35,003 bases of DNA from Deltaproteobacteria bacterium (GTDB lineage Bacteria; Desulfobacterota; Dissulfuribacteria; Dissulfuribacterales; JALVPX01), in assembly GCA_027023445.1 (NCBI GenBank), contig JALVVK010000084.1:1-35003 (forward strand). Reading direction: 5' to 3'. The notes below the pieces were generated by a model that was not told the origin of the DNA, did not search any database, and was given only the letters and a program-made list of their open reading frames with translations. The position numbers and the translations under genes were made by a program. Shown piece by piece: positions 8,808 to 16,862 of the stretch; position 1 is the first letter of the stretch; each line of letters begins with the position of its first letter.

Positions 8808-10025
8808 TTATACGAGGATTTCCGCAACGGTCTGGACATCCTTGTCTCCCCTGCCGGAAAGATTGATTACCACCACAGTGCCTCTTGGAAGTCCAGGCGC
8901 CAGTTTCTGCAGGTAGGCCACCGCGTGGGCGCTTTCCAGCGCTGGGATGATGCCCTCTGTCTCGGAAAGCAGCCTGAATCCGTTGAGGGCCTCCTCGTCG
9001 TCTATCGCCTCGTAACGCACCCTGCCCGTATCCTTGAGCGCGCTGTGTTCAGGCCCGACTCCGGGATAGTCAAGGCCGGGGGCCACGGAATGCGCGCCCT
9101 TTATCTGGCCCCATTTGTCCTGGAGCAGATAACTCATGGTGCCGTGCAGCACACCGGGAGAGCCGGCTATCAGGGTGGCTGAATGATGCTCTGTGTCAAT
9201 GCCCTCGCCCGCGGCCTCAACCCCTATGAGCCTGACCTCCTCATCCCTCACAAAGGGATGGAAAATTCCCATGGCGTTGCTGCCTCCGCCCACGCAGGCG
9301 ATTACAACATCGGGCAGTCTTCCCAGGGCCTTTTTGATCTGGCTTCTGGTTTCCCTGCCGATGACGCTCTGGAAGTCACGGACCATGACGGGATATGGAT
9401 GCGGCCCGACCACGGAGCCGATGACGTAATGCGTGTCCTGCACATTGGTAACCCAGTCCCTTATGGCCTCGTTTATGGCATCCTTTAGGGTCTGAGTGCC
9501 TGATTCCACTGTTATCACCCTGGCGCCGGTAAGTTGCATGCGGAAGACGTTCATGGACTGGCGGACCGTATCCTTTCTGCCCATGTAGACCTCGCATTCA
9601 AGTCCCATGAGAGCCGCTGCGGTAGCGGTGGCAACACCATGCTGCCCGGCCCCTGTCTCTGCGATGATCCTGGTCTTGTTCATGCGTTTGGCAAGCAGCA
9701 CCTGGCCTATGGTGTTGTTTATCTTATGAGCCCCTGTGTGGGTAAGGTCTTCCCGTTTAAGGAACACCTCCACGCCTCCCAGCGCCTCGCCAAGGCGTCT
9801 GGCGTGATAAAGCGGGGTAGGGCGGCCCACGTAGTCCTTGAGGATATCCCTCATCTCTTTTTTGAAATCCGGATCTCTTATGGCCTCTTTGTAGGCCTTT
9901 TCAAGCTCTGTAAGGGCGGGCATAAGGGTTTCCGGCACGAATTTTCCACCGTAAATCCCGAAATGTCCCCTCCTGTCCGGATTGATGGTCTTTTTTCCGT
10001 TGGAATCAGTCATTGTCTTGTTCAT
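8808..10025 (-). CDS. trpB: Tryptophan synthase beta chain (TrpB1 type)
   Basis: PLP enzyme that joins indole and serine to give tryptophan. At 405 residues it is a normal length. The PLP lysine is Lys101 in the signature [15 protein letters not shown], and the phosphate-binding GGGSNAMG loop is present. The signature and length fit TrpB1, which works in complex with TrpA, rather than the stand-alone TrpB2 type. The ATG at 10025 has AGGAG five bases before it. The gene overlaps the end of trpF by 20 bases, so the two are probably translationally coupled. Confidence 0.97.
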   Translation of the reverse strand: MNKTMTDSNGKKTINPDRRGHFGIYGGKFVPETLMPALTELEKAYKEAIRDPDFKKEMRDILKDYVGRPTPLYHARRLGEALGGVEVFLKREDLTHTGAHKINNTIGQVLLAKRMNKTRIIAETGAGQHGVATATAAALMGLECEVYMGRKDTVRQSMNVFRMQLTGARVITVESGTQTLKDAINEAIRDWVTNVQDTHYVIGSVVGPHPYPVMVRDFQSVIGRETRSQIKKALGRLPDVVIACVGGGSNAMGIFHPFVRDEEVRLIGVEAAGEGIDTEHHSATLIAGSPGVLHGTMSYLLQDKWGQIKGAHSVAPGLDYPGVGPEHSALKDTGRVRYEAIDDEEALNGFRLLSETEGIIPALESAHAVAYLQKLAPGLPRGTVVVINLSGRGDKDVQTVAEILV

Positions 10026-10677
10026 GATAGCTCCTGACCGCCTGTATAAAGGCCTCTACCTTTTTCATGTTTTTAATGCCCGGGGCGTCTTCAAGACCCG
10101 AACTTGCGTCGATTCCCCATGGCCCTGCCGCCCGTATGGCCGAGATTACGTTATCCGGGGTAAGCCCGCCAGCCAGTATCACGGGCCTTGTCAGGCGCCT
10201 GCAGGCATGCGCGGCAATACTCCAGTCAAAGGTTTTACCCGTTCCCCCGGATGCTTCCGGGGCCCAGGTATCCAGCAGAAAACCCCTTACAGCCTGCTGA
10301 TACCGATCAAGCGTGTTGATATCGTCCCTGTTCCTGATCCTGTGGGCCTTTATCACCCTGGGCGCGAATTTCGCGCACAGCTCAACGGATTCATTGCCGT
10401 GCATCTGGATAAGATCCAGCTGGCAGCTGGCCATGATCTCGGAAAGTTCTTCAGGGGACGGATCCACGAACACCCCGACCGTCTGGACCAGGGGAGGAAG
10501 GTCACTGATGATTTCCATGGCCTGCCGGACAGTAACCTGCCTGGGACTTTTTGCGAAAACCAGACCGATGGCATCAGCGCCTGCCGCCGCCACGGCTGTT
10601 GCCTGCTCCCTGGTGGTAATGCCGCAGATCTTGATCCTGGGCCGGGAGGTCTTTGCCGGGTATGTCAGATGCTTCAT
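10006..10677 (-). CDS. trpF: Phosphoribosylanthranilate isomerase
   Basis: Catalyses the Amadori rearrangement of phosphoribosylanthranilate to CdRP, the third step of tryptophan synthesis. At 223 residues it is a single-domain TIM barrel. The general-base Cys18 lies in KICGI and the general-acid Asp136 in [19 protein letters not shown]. The phosphate-binding segment [10 protein letters not shown] follows. The start ATG overlaps the trpC stop as ATGA. It is separate from trpC, unlike the fused enterobacterial gene. Confidence 0.96.
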   Translation of the reverse strand: MKHLTYPAKTSRPRIKICGITTREQATAVAAAGADAIGLVFAKSPRQVTVRQAMEIISDLPPLVQTVGVFVDPSPEELSEIMASCQLDLIQMHGNESVELCAKFAPRVIKAHRIRNRDDINTLDRYQQAVRGFLLDTWAPEASGGTGKTFDWSIAAHACRRLTRPVILAGGLTPDNVISAIRAAGPWGIDASSGLEDAPGIKNMKKVEAFIQAVRSYHEQDND

Positions 10678-11453
10678 GCCCCTTTTCCTGCCTCAACAAG
10701 GCGGCGGAGATGCGATGGCCTCTCAGGAGATGCCGCCAGCGCCTCGCCGATAAGGGCCGCTGTCACCCCGTGTTCAAAAAGCTGTTTCATGTGATCGGCG
10801 CTTGAGATGCCGCTCTCACTTACCATCGGTATGTTCCCCGGCATGATCTGCCTGATGGCAAAGGTGGTCTCCAGGGACACGCTGAAATCGCGCAGGTTGC
10901 GGTTGTTCACGCCAATAAGGCCCGCGTCCGCGGCAAGCGCCCGTTCCATCTCGTGGGGGTCATGAACCTCCACCAGCGCGTCCAGGCCTGATTCCATGGC
11001 ATGGGCAAGAAGTTCCTCCAGGAGCACCTGATCAAGGATGGCAACTATAAGCAGTATGGCGTCGGCTCCAAAGGCCGCGGATTCATCTACCTGAAAATGA
11101 TCAATGATAAAATCCTTTCTCAGGAGAGGAAGGGAGACTTTTCCCCTTATTTGCGGAAGAAACGCAAGGTTTCCCTGAAAGAATTTTTCATCTGTCAGGA
11201 CGGATACGGCCCTTGCCCCGCCTGTTTCGTAATCCTCCGCAAGGGCTACCGGATCGAAATCAGGGCATATCAGGCCCTTGGAGGGAGAGGCCTTTTTTAC
11301 CTCGGCAATAATTGAAACACCGGGATCCGAGATAAGGGCCTTCTTAAACCCGCGCCCGGGGCCGGGGTCAAAGGAGGGTGGATTCAGGCCGCGGCTTTTG
11401 CGGTCTTTGACCTCTTCTTTTTTGTGAGCGACGATTGTATCCAGTATATTCAT
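10674..11453 (-). CDS. trpC: Indole-3-glycerol phosphate synthase
   Basis: Decarboxylates and closes CdRP to indole-3-glycerol phosphate. The 259-residue TIM barrel has Glu51 and Lys53 in IIAEVKKASPSKG, the catalytic Lys113 in LRKDFIID and Glu162 in LVEVHD, all expected of the active site. GVNNRNL and SESGIS are also present. The ATG overlaps the stop of trpD by four bases (ATGA), and its end overlaps trpF the same way, giving tight coupling in the operon. Confidence 0.97.
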   Translation of the reverse strand: MNILDTIVAHKKEEVKDRKSRGLNPPSFDPGPGRGFKKALISDPGVSIIAEVKKASPSKGLICPDFDPVALAEDYETGGARAVSVLTDEKFFQGNLAFLPQIRGKVSLPLLRKDFIIDHFQVDESAAFGADAILLIVAILDQVLLEELLAHAMESGLDALVEVHDPHEMERALAADAGLIGVNNRNLRDFSVSLETTFAIRQIMPGNIPMVSESGISSADHMKQLFEHGVTAALIGEALAASPERPSHLRRLVEAGKGA

Positions 11454-12493
11454 GAGTTTTCTTTTTTACAGGCCTTTGATGCGGATATCAATGCCTTGAG
11501 CTTGTCCATGGCACGGCCTGAGTCAATGGTGTCCCGGGCGATTCCGACCCCTTCCCTTAATGAGGGCGCCTTTCCTGCCAGGAAGATGGCCGCCCCGGCA
11601 TTTAAAAGCACCATGTCGCGCCTGGGTCCTTTTTTTCCGGAGAGTATATCAAGGGTGATCCGGGCGTTTTCCGCGGGCCCGCCGCCCTTAAGATCTTCAA
11701 GGGAGCAGGGCTTAAGCCCGGCGTCCTCAGGCGTAATGACGGTTTGCGAGACCTTTGTGCCGTCCCATTCCGCGACCACGGTTGGCCCAAGCAGGCTCAG
11801 TTCGTCAAGGCCCCCTTCACCGTGTACCACCCATGCCCTCAGGGCGCCCAGGCGGCCGAGAACATCGGCCAGGACAGTGGTGAGCTCCGGATCGTAAACA
11901 CCCATGAGCTGGACGTTTGCCCCGGCAGGGTTGGTCAGGGGACCCAGCACATTGAATATGCTCCTGATTCCTATCTCCCTCCTCGGGCCGATGGCGTATT
12001 TCATCGCCGGATGAAGGCCGGGCGCAAACAGGAATCCTATGCCTGTCTGCTCAATACATCCTGCGACCTCCCCGGGTGAAAGCGAAAGTTCCACGCCAAG
12101 GGCCTCCAGCACGTCGGCGCTGCCCGACCGGCTGGATACCGAACGGTTTCCATGCTTTGCCACACTGCAGCCTGCCCCTGCCACCACAAAGGCCGAGGTC
12201 GTGGAGACATTGAATGTGCCAATCCCGTCCCCCCCTGTGCCGCATGTGTCCACGAGGACCTCGTCTTCCGCCAGTTTTACAGGCACCTTTATGGCCTTCA
12301 TCCTCATGGCCCTGGCGGCGCCTGTAATTTCCTCCGGCGTTTCCCCCTTTACGCGCAGGGCCACCAGAAAGGCCCCTATCTGCGCTGGAGTGGCCCGGCC
12401 CTCCATGATTTCCGTCATTACGGAGATGATCTCCTGTTCTTTCAGGTCCGTGCCCTGAACAAGCTGTCCAATCGCTTTCTTGATTGCTTCCAC
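11450..12493 (-). CDS. trpD: Anthranilate phosphoribosyltransferase
   Basis: Transfers phosphoribose from PRPP to anthranilate, the second step of the pathway. The signature DTCGTGGDGIGTFNVST binds PRPP, and KHGNRSVSSRSGSADVLEALG is the second conserved loop. At 347 residues it is of usual length and is not fused to TrpG. It starts with GTG at 12493, with GGAG about ten bases upstream inside the end of trpG. There are only two bases between the trpG stop and this start. Confidence 0.97.
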   Translation of the reverse strand: MEAIKKAIGQLVQGTDLKEQEIISVMTEIMEGRATPAQIGAFLVALRVKGETPEEITGAARAMRMKAIKVPVKLAEDEVLVDTCGTGGDGIGTFNVSTTSAFVVAGAGCSVAKHGNRSVSSRSGSADVLEALGVELSLSPGEVAGCIEQTGIGFLFAPGLHPAMKYAIGPRREIGIRSIFNVLGPLTNPAGANVQLMGVYDPELTTVLADVLGRLGALRAWVVHGEGGLDELSLLGPTVVAEWDGTKVSQTVITPEDAGLKPCSLEDLKGGGPAENARITLDILSGKKGPRRDMVLLNAGAAIFLAGKAPSLREGVGIARDTIDSGRAMDKLKALISASKACKKENS

Positions 12494-12495
12494 GT

Positions 12496-13059
12496 CTACA
12501 TCTCCAGGAAATTTTTCAAAAGATTCATGCCTTCAGGGGTCATGATTGATTCGGGATGGAACTGGACCCCTTCGATGGGAAGGCTCCTGTGCCTTATGCC
12601 CATAAGCTCATCCTGTTCAGACCACGCGGTCGGCTCCAGGCATTCAGGAAGGCTTTGCACATCGACAATCAGGGAATGGTATCTCATGGCCTCAAAGGGG
12701 TTTGGAAGGCCCCTGAAAACCCCGCGGCCGTCATGTCTGATCATGGAGGTCTTGCCGTGCATCAGCCTTTCCGCACGCACTACCCTGGCGCCAAAGGCGG
12801 CGCCAATTGACTGATGCCCGAGGCACACGCCAAGAATGGGAATCCTTCCGGCAAAGTGCCTGATGGCGGCTATGGAGATTCCGGCTTCATCAGGGGTGCA
12901 TGGGCCAGGAGAAATCAGAAGCCTGGAGGGATCCATGGATTCGATGCCTTTTATGTCGATTTCGTCGTTTCTGAATACCTTGATCCGGGCGCCCAATGTT
13001 CCCAGGAACTGGACAAGGTTATATGTAAAAGAGTCGTAGTTGTCGATTACAATAAGCAT
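12496..13059 (-). CDS. trpG: Anthranilate synthase glutamine amidotransferase subunit (possibly shared with PabB)
   Basis: A class I glutamine amidotransferase that supplies ammonia to TrpE. The catalytic Cys79 is in LGVCLGHQS, with His168 and Glu170 in QFHPES. The N-terminal [11 protein letters not shown] motif is typical of TrpG/PabA. At 187 residues it is a stand-alone subunit. Since the nearby pabBC has no pabA, this protein may serve both synthases, as in Bacillus subtilis; this is inference. The ATG at 13059 has GGAAG upstream. It lies 56 bases after trpE. Confidence 0.95.
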   Translation of the reverse strand: MLIVIDNYDSFTYNLVQFLGTLGARIKVFRNDEIDIKGIESMDPSRLLISPGPCTPDEAGISIAAIRHFAGRIPILGVCLGHQSIGAAFGARVVRAERLMHGKTSMIRHDGRGVFRGLPNPFEAMRYHSLIVDVQSLPECLEPTAWSEQDELMGIRHRSLPIEGVQFHPESIMTPEGMNLLKNFLEM

Positions 13060-13115
13060 TTTTCTTCCATACCGTACCGTTCGATGACCCGCAAACGTCA
13101 GACCCGGATGGGGGC

Positions 13116-14588
13116 TCAGGAGTTTTCGGCCACGTGTATCGCCTTTAAAAGGGCCCCTCCCTTGTTAAGGGTTTCCTCCCATTCCCTTGTGGGATCTGAA
13201 TCCGCGACAATGCCGGCCCCTGCCTGCAGGTACAGCATGTCGCCCTTCTGGCACAGGGTCCTGATAGTAATTGCGAGGTCCATGTTTCCGGAAAAACCCA
13301 GATATCCCACCGCGCCCGCGTATGGTCCCCTCCGGCTGTGTTCAAGCTCCTCTATGATTTCCATGGCCCTTATCTTGGGCGCGCCACTCACGGTGCCGGC
13401 AGGGAAACATGCCCGTATCACGTCAAACATGTCCCTGCCCGGGAGAATTTCTCCGGTCACCCCGGATACTATATGCATTACATGCGAGTAACGTTCAATG
13501 GTCATCAGGTCCTTGACCTTGACCGTGCCCATTTTTGAGACACGGCCAACATCGTTTCTTCCCAGGTCAACGAGCATAAGATGCTCGGCCCGCTCCTTCG
13601 GGTCAGCTAACAGCTCCTTTTCCAGGGCCAGATCCTCGGCAGCAGTGGCTCCCCTGGGCCTGGTCCCGGCAATGGGCCTCAGCTCAATCGTTTTTCCGGT
13701 CAGGCGAACCAGAATTTCAGGAGATGAGCCGATCAGGACCTCGTCCCTCATGTGAAGGTAATACAGATATGGAGAGGGGTTAATGCGCCGCAGGGCCCTG
13801 TAGAGTTCAAAGGGAGGCACATGGCTCTGGCCTGAAAATCGCTGGGAAAGGACCACCTGTATGATGTCACCCGCCCTTATATACTCTTTGGCTCTCCTTA
13901 CCATCTGTTCAAATTTTTCCTGGGGCACTTCCGGGGAAAGCGCTGTGGGTGGCGTGGACCTGGATGGAGGATCAGGGTAGTCCAGGCCCTGACGGATTTT
14001 CCGGATCACCTTGTCAATGGATTTCAGGCCGTGGGAATAAAGGGCGTCCAGGTCGTCGTCCCTGTCTACTGAAAGGCAGGCGATAATCTGAAGGCTTTGC
14101 CTGATGTTATCGTATACGAGAAGAAGCTCAGGGAACATGAAAAGGGAATCGTGGAAGCCCATGTGTTCATCAAGGGTTTCCGGAAGCCTTTCCATGAAAC
14201 GTACCATGTCGTAGCCCAGGAAGCCTACAGCTCCACCGTAGAACCTGGGAAGGCCGGGGATGTCAGCGGGCCTGAACCGTTTCATGGTGTCTCTCAGCGC
14301 CTCCAGTGGATCCGGGACCGTGGATCTCGTTTTTTCCCCGCGAACCTCGGTAAAGACCTCGTTCCCCCGGGAGCCGAAGATCATGAACGGATTAAGGCCG
14401 ATAAAACTGTACCTGCCCCAGTTTTCGCCGCCCTCCAGGCTTTCCAGGAGAAACGAGTAGCCGTCTCCATCCAGTTTTTTATAAAGGGATACCGGGGTAT
14501 CCAGGTCAACCGGAAGTTCCTTCCATATGGGAACAATGTTGTTTTGACCGGCAAGTGCCTTAAAGGTATCCAGATCAGGGGTAACCAT
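13116..14588 (-). CDS. trpE: Anthranilate synthase component I
   Basis: Converts chorismate and ammonia to anthranilate, the committed step. At 490 residues it has the N-terminal [18 protein letters not shown] segment, in which the LLES motif belongs to the tryptophan feedback site, so allosteric inhibition is likely. The catalytic domain shows [44 protein letters not shown] and [10 protein letters not shown]. It is the first structural gene of the operon. The ATG at 14588 follows a GGGAAGCGGA stretch of moderate quality. An intrinsic terminator 54 bases upstream suggests attenuation control. Confidence 0.97.
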   Translation of the reverse strand: MVTPDLDTFKALAGQNNIVPIWKELPVDLDTPVSLYKKLDGDGYSFLLESLEGGENWGRYSFIGLNPFMIFGSRGNEVFTEVRGEKTRSTVPDPLEALRDTMKRFRPADIPGLPRFYGGAVGFLGYDMVRFMERLPETLDEHMGFHDSLFMFPELLLVYDNIRQSLQIIACLSVDRDDDLDALYSHGLKSIDKVIRKIRQGLDYPDPPSRSTPPTALSPEVPQEKFEQMVRRAKEYIRAGDIIQVVLSQRFSGQSHVPPFELYRALRRINPSPYLYYLHMRDEVLIGSSPEILVRLTGKTIELRPIAGTRPRGATAAEDLALEKELLADPKERAEHLMLVDLGRNDVGRVSKMGTVKVKDLMTIERYSHVMHIVSGVTGEILPGRDMFDVIRACFPAGTVSGAPKIRAMEIIEELEHSRRGPYAGAVGYLGFSGNMDLAITIRTLCQKGDMLYLQAGAGIVADSDPTREWEETLNKGGALLKAIHVAENS

Positions 14589-14641
14589 GTGTGAATCCGC
14601 TTCCCAAGTCCGTGCCCTGGTTTGATCAGTTATGGGTTTTT

Positions 14642-14684
14642 AATAAAAAGGGCCGTGGACATCATTGTTGTCCACGGCCCTTTT
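14642..14684 (-). terminator. trp operon attenuator (intrinsic terminator)
   Basis: On the minus strand an exact 15-base inverted repeat (core GGGCCGTGGAC / GTCCACGGCCC, loop of nine) is followed by TTTTTATT. It lies between the leader ORF and trpE and about 54 bases before the trpE start, where readthrough must be controlled. This is the expected form and position of a transcription attenuator. Confidence 0.88.
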
Positions 14685-14714
14685 GACTTCAGACGATATT
14701 GCTTTCAGCCTGAA

Positions 14715-14728
14715 CGGTGTGGACACCG
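14715..14728 (-). promoter_or_regulatory. Candidate anti-terminator / pause hairpin of trp leader
   Basis: The transcript reads CGGTGTCCACACCG, a 5-base-pair hairpin. Its central TGTCCAC is identical to a stretch in the 3' arm of the downstream terminator. It can therefore pair with GTGGACA in the terminator 5' arm and block the terminator. It begins 17 bases after the leader stop codon, so a ribosome held at that stop would sit against it. Confidence 0.55.
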
Positions 14729-14744
14729 CCTTCCCGCATTCCAG

Positions 14745-14843
14745 TTACACCACTGCCATCGGATAGCTGAATTTGCCGGGCTGAAAGGTTTTTTTATTGC
14801 CATTATCATTGAACCACGTAATTCCACTTGCAGATTTATTCAT
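14745..14843 (-). CDS. Candidate trp leader peptide, 32 residues with one Trp
   Basis: A short frame from ATG 14843 (or in-frame ATG 14852, three codons longer) to TAA at 14745, placed before the attenuator hairpins. The peptide begins MNKSASG, continues ITWFNDNGNKKTFQPGKFS and ends YPMAVV. It has a single Trp at position 10, not the Trp run of classical leaders. WFN followed by Asp/Asn and a Pro twelve residues after the Trp is reminiscent of the TnaC arrest peptide. Its Shine-Dalgarno is weak. Whether it is translated is inference from position and coding frame. Confidence 0.55.
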   Translation of the reverse strand: MNKSASGITWFNDNGNKKTFQPGKFSYPMAVV

Positions 14844-14854
14844 GCTGTCCATAT

Positions 14855-14883
14855 CTCATCACATAAATGTTCAACTTTGTCAA
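14855..14883 (-). promoter_or_regulatory. Possible trp promoter
   Basis: A perfect -35 box TTGACA lies at 14883-14878 on the minus strand. At 17 bases spacing the -10 region reads GATGAG, a poor match, and transcription would begin almost at the leader ATG. The real promoter may lie further upstream; this is a weak call. Confidence 0.22.
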
Positions 14884-14994
14884 TAGGCGCAGTGGGTGTT
14901 TCCACGGCAACAACAAGGTAAATGAGGTGACAGGGCCTGTCGAGGGTTGATTATGGCTGGAGGATAATTCGTTTTGATCTGGCGCTGTCGGTCT

Positions 14995-15075
14995 GGTCTG
15001 GAGGGGCCTTTCAGCTCCGTCAGTCGGGCCTTTTCCGCTTCCGCCGCACTCCCGAATCACCCGGCCCTCCAGACC
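14995..15075. repeat. Long inverted repeat, possible structured RNA
   Basis: GGTCTGGAGGG at 14995-15005 pairs perfectly with CCCTCCAGACC at 15065-15075, and two more G-C pairs follow after a one-base bulge. Inside, TCGGG and CCCGA can form a second stem. Such a closing helix with an inner stem is typical of a folded RNA. I do not recognise a riboswitch, SRP, 6S or RNase P signature on either strand. Confidence 0.5.
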
Positions 15076-15112
15076 TGTGAGACGCTGCAGGCGATTCGTG
15101 CCGGATAAACGA

Positions 15113-15128
15113 CCTGCCTTTCGGCAGG
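15113..15128 (-). terminator. Stem with GAAA loop, weak terminator candidate for ggt
   Basis: On the minus strand CCTGCC-GAAA-GGCAGG forms six G-C-rich pairs closed by a GNRA tetraloop, followed by TCGTTTAT. It lies about 215 bases after the ggt stop. The T tract is interrupted, so termination is possible but not certain. It could also be part of the structured region next to it. Confidence 0.35.
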
Positions 15129-15344
15129 CATTGAGGAACAGAAGGCCTTTGAGTCCCCCTGGGTCCTTCCTTATCCCTTGCCGGGATCTGCATTAAAAAA
15201 ATCAGCAGCCCTTTTAACCAGGATTATAACCGAAAATCAGCGTCTTAATTGGTGGATGTGTGGGCCAGGCCGACTGGCGTAAATCGTCTGCGGGCAGTAT
15301 CCACCGTATCCGGTGATCCGGCACTGTATGCGGGAGTGCGTTGG

Positions 15345-16862
15345 TTATGCCTTCTGAATAATGCCGCAGCCGCCCCGCCTGGGATCTCCCACCCCTGATC
15401 CCCCGGGTTCCACCGCATGAACTCCCCCGAAGTATACGTCAATACCCGGCCATATGTTCACACGGAAGGATTCTCCGACCTGCGCCGTCGATTTTTCAGG
15501 ATACCCATCTTCCACCTGCAGGGATTCACCGTCCCAGTGGATCCGGGGAGAGTTTACCGCTGCTTCCAGGTCCATTTCAAAGTCCAGGCAGTTGACTATG
15601 ACCTGTGTAATGGCAGTGCGTATCCGTTTGCTGCCTCCGCTGCCAAGTACCAGCTTCACGTCATCTTTTCTCATTACTATGGTTGGAGACATCATGGATG
15701 AAACCCTGATCCCGGGGGGAGAACAATGGAAGCCCTGCGGATGCAGATCATCCTCCCCCATCATGTTGTTGAGCATGATGCCAGTGGACGGAGCAAAATA
15801 TCCTGAGCCTTCCCCGTTTGAATTGGTCATGCTTGCCACATTTCCAAAGGTGTCGGCAATGCTCATGTGCGTGGTGCCCCTGAAAAATCCCCTCCGGATT
15901 CCGGACGCAATGGCCCCGGGCACATCAGGATCAAGATGTTCAAGGTTTGAAAACCCGCTTTTCCTTTCCCTGTCCACCGCTTGCATAACCTCTGTCATCA
16001 GCAGCAGGTGGCCGGGAGAACCCCATTTCTGGCCGCGGAGCGGGAACCGTTCAAGGATCTTGAGCGCAAGGGCTATAAGCGAGCCTCCAGACGAGGGGGC
16101 TGGATTTGTCAGGATCCTGTTTTTTCTGTATGTGAATTCCAGCGGGTTTCTTTCAATTACCTGATAATCGCGCAGGTCCTTCAGTGTGATAAGCCCTCTG
16201 CCCTGATCCATGTCGAGCGCGACGCGTCTTGCCGTTTCTCCCTCATAAAATTCCCGGCCCATGTGTTCGGGCAGGGTTTCCAGGAAGGACGCGAGATCCG
16301 GGTTTTTAAGCAGGTCGCCCTCGCAAAGGTATCTGCCATCCGGGCTGAATATGGACCGGCCTTCAGGGGAATGAAGCATGATGGGGCGCAGAAGATCCAG
16401 GAAATAGGCCTGGTGGGAGTTGAGGCTGACGCCGTGTCTGGCAAGATGGATGGCAGGCTGCAGAATTTCCCTGAGGGGCATGGAGCCAAGGCGCCTGTGT
16501 ACGTGAAGCAGTCCCTTCAGTGTGCCGGGTACGGCAACCGAACCAAGACCTATATTAAAAATCTGGTCTGAACCTGGAAAACGCACGGTTACAGGGAAAA
16601 AATGCGGTTTTGGGCACGGGTCCGACCTGTCCTTTCCGGGGGTGTCCACAAAAAAATCAAAAAGTGTTTCCATACCCCCTGCTGTCCGTGCCAGCAGGAA
16701 TCCTCCGCCTCCAAGGCTCGTGAGGGCAGGTTCTGCCACCGAACCGGCAAAGCCCGCGGCAACAGCCGCGTCGAAGGCATTGCCCCCGGCCTTGAGTACC
16801 TCTGCCGCGGCATTGGCCACCATGGGATGTCCTGCCGCGATAGTCGCGTGGTCCATTTTCAT
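15345..16862 (-). CDS. ggt: Gamma-glutamyltransferase, no signal peptide
   Basis: An N-terminal nucleophile hydrolase that removes or transfers gamma-glutamyl groups from glutathione-like compounds. The frame extends far into the upstream gene, but the ATG at 16862 overlaps its stop as ATGA and has AGGAGAG before it, giving 505 residues. The N-terminus (MKMDHATIAAGHPMVANAA) goes directly into the family fold, so there is no signal peptide. Most characterised bacterial enzymes are exported, so this one may act in the cytoplasm. The self-cleavage nucleophile is expected to be Thr330 in GTTHMSIAD, and PSTGIMLNNMM follows. It is the third gene of an operon with the ligase and the M20 hydrolase. 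Confidence 0.88.
   Translation of the reverse strand: MKMDHATIAAGHPMVANAAAEVLKAGGNAFDAAVAAGFAGSVAEPALTSLGGGGFLLARTAGGMETLFDFFVDTPGKDRSDPCPKPHFFPVTVRFPGSDQIFNIGLGSVAVPGTLKGLLHVHRRLGSMPLREILQPAIHLARHGVSLNSHQAYFLDLLRPIMLHSPEGRSIFSPDGRYLCEGDLLKNPDLASFLETLPEHMGREFYEGETARRVALDMDQGRGLITLKDLRDYQVIERNPLEFTYRKNRILTNPAPSSGGSLIALALKILERFPLRGQKWGSPGHLLLMTEVMQAVDRERKSGFSNLEHLDPDVPGAIASGIRRGFFRGTTHMSIADTFGNVASMTNSNGEGSGYFAPSTGIMLNNMMGEDDLHPQGFHCSPPGIRVSSMMSPTIVMRKDDVKLVLGSGGSKRIRTAITQVIVNCLDFEMDLEAAVNSPRIHWDGESLQVEDGYPEKSTAQVGESFRVNIWPGIDVYFGGVHAVEPGGSGVGDPRRGGCGIIQKA

Larger units (their letters stand above)
14853..15344. other. Gene-free stretch between trp leader and ggt
   Basis: About 490 bases hold no convincing coding frame. 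The notable contents are a long inverted repeat at 14995-15075, a small stem with GAAA loop at 15113-15128 (minus strand), and a weaker pair GGTGGAT/ATCCACC near 15250-15312. It should contain the end of the ggt transcript and the start of the trp transcript, both on the minus strand. Confidence 0.6.

Noticed and set aside
8493-9182. 229-residue plus-strand ORF
   Set aside because: Antisense to trpA and trpB, with no recognisable motif.
9982-10794. 270-residue plus-strand ORF
   Set aside because: It lies antisense across the ends of trpB, trpF and trpC, which are certain genes; a shadow frame in GC-rich coding DNA.
12814-13491. 225-residue plus-strand ORF
   Set aside because: Antisense to trpG and trpE; shadow frame.
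14622-14921. 99-residue plus-strand ORF over the trp leader
   Set aside because: It reads through the attenuator hairpin, and the minus-strand leader and terminator explain the region better.
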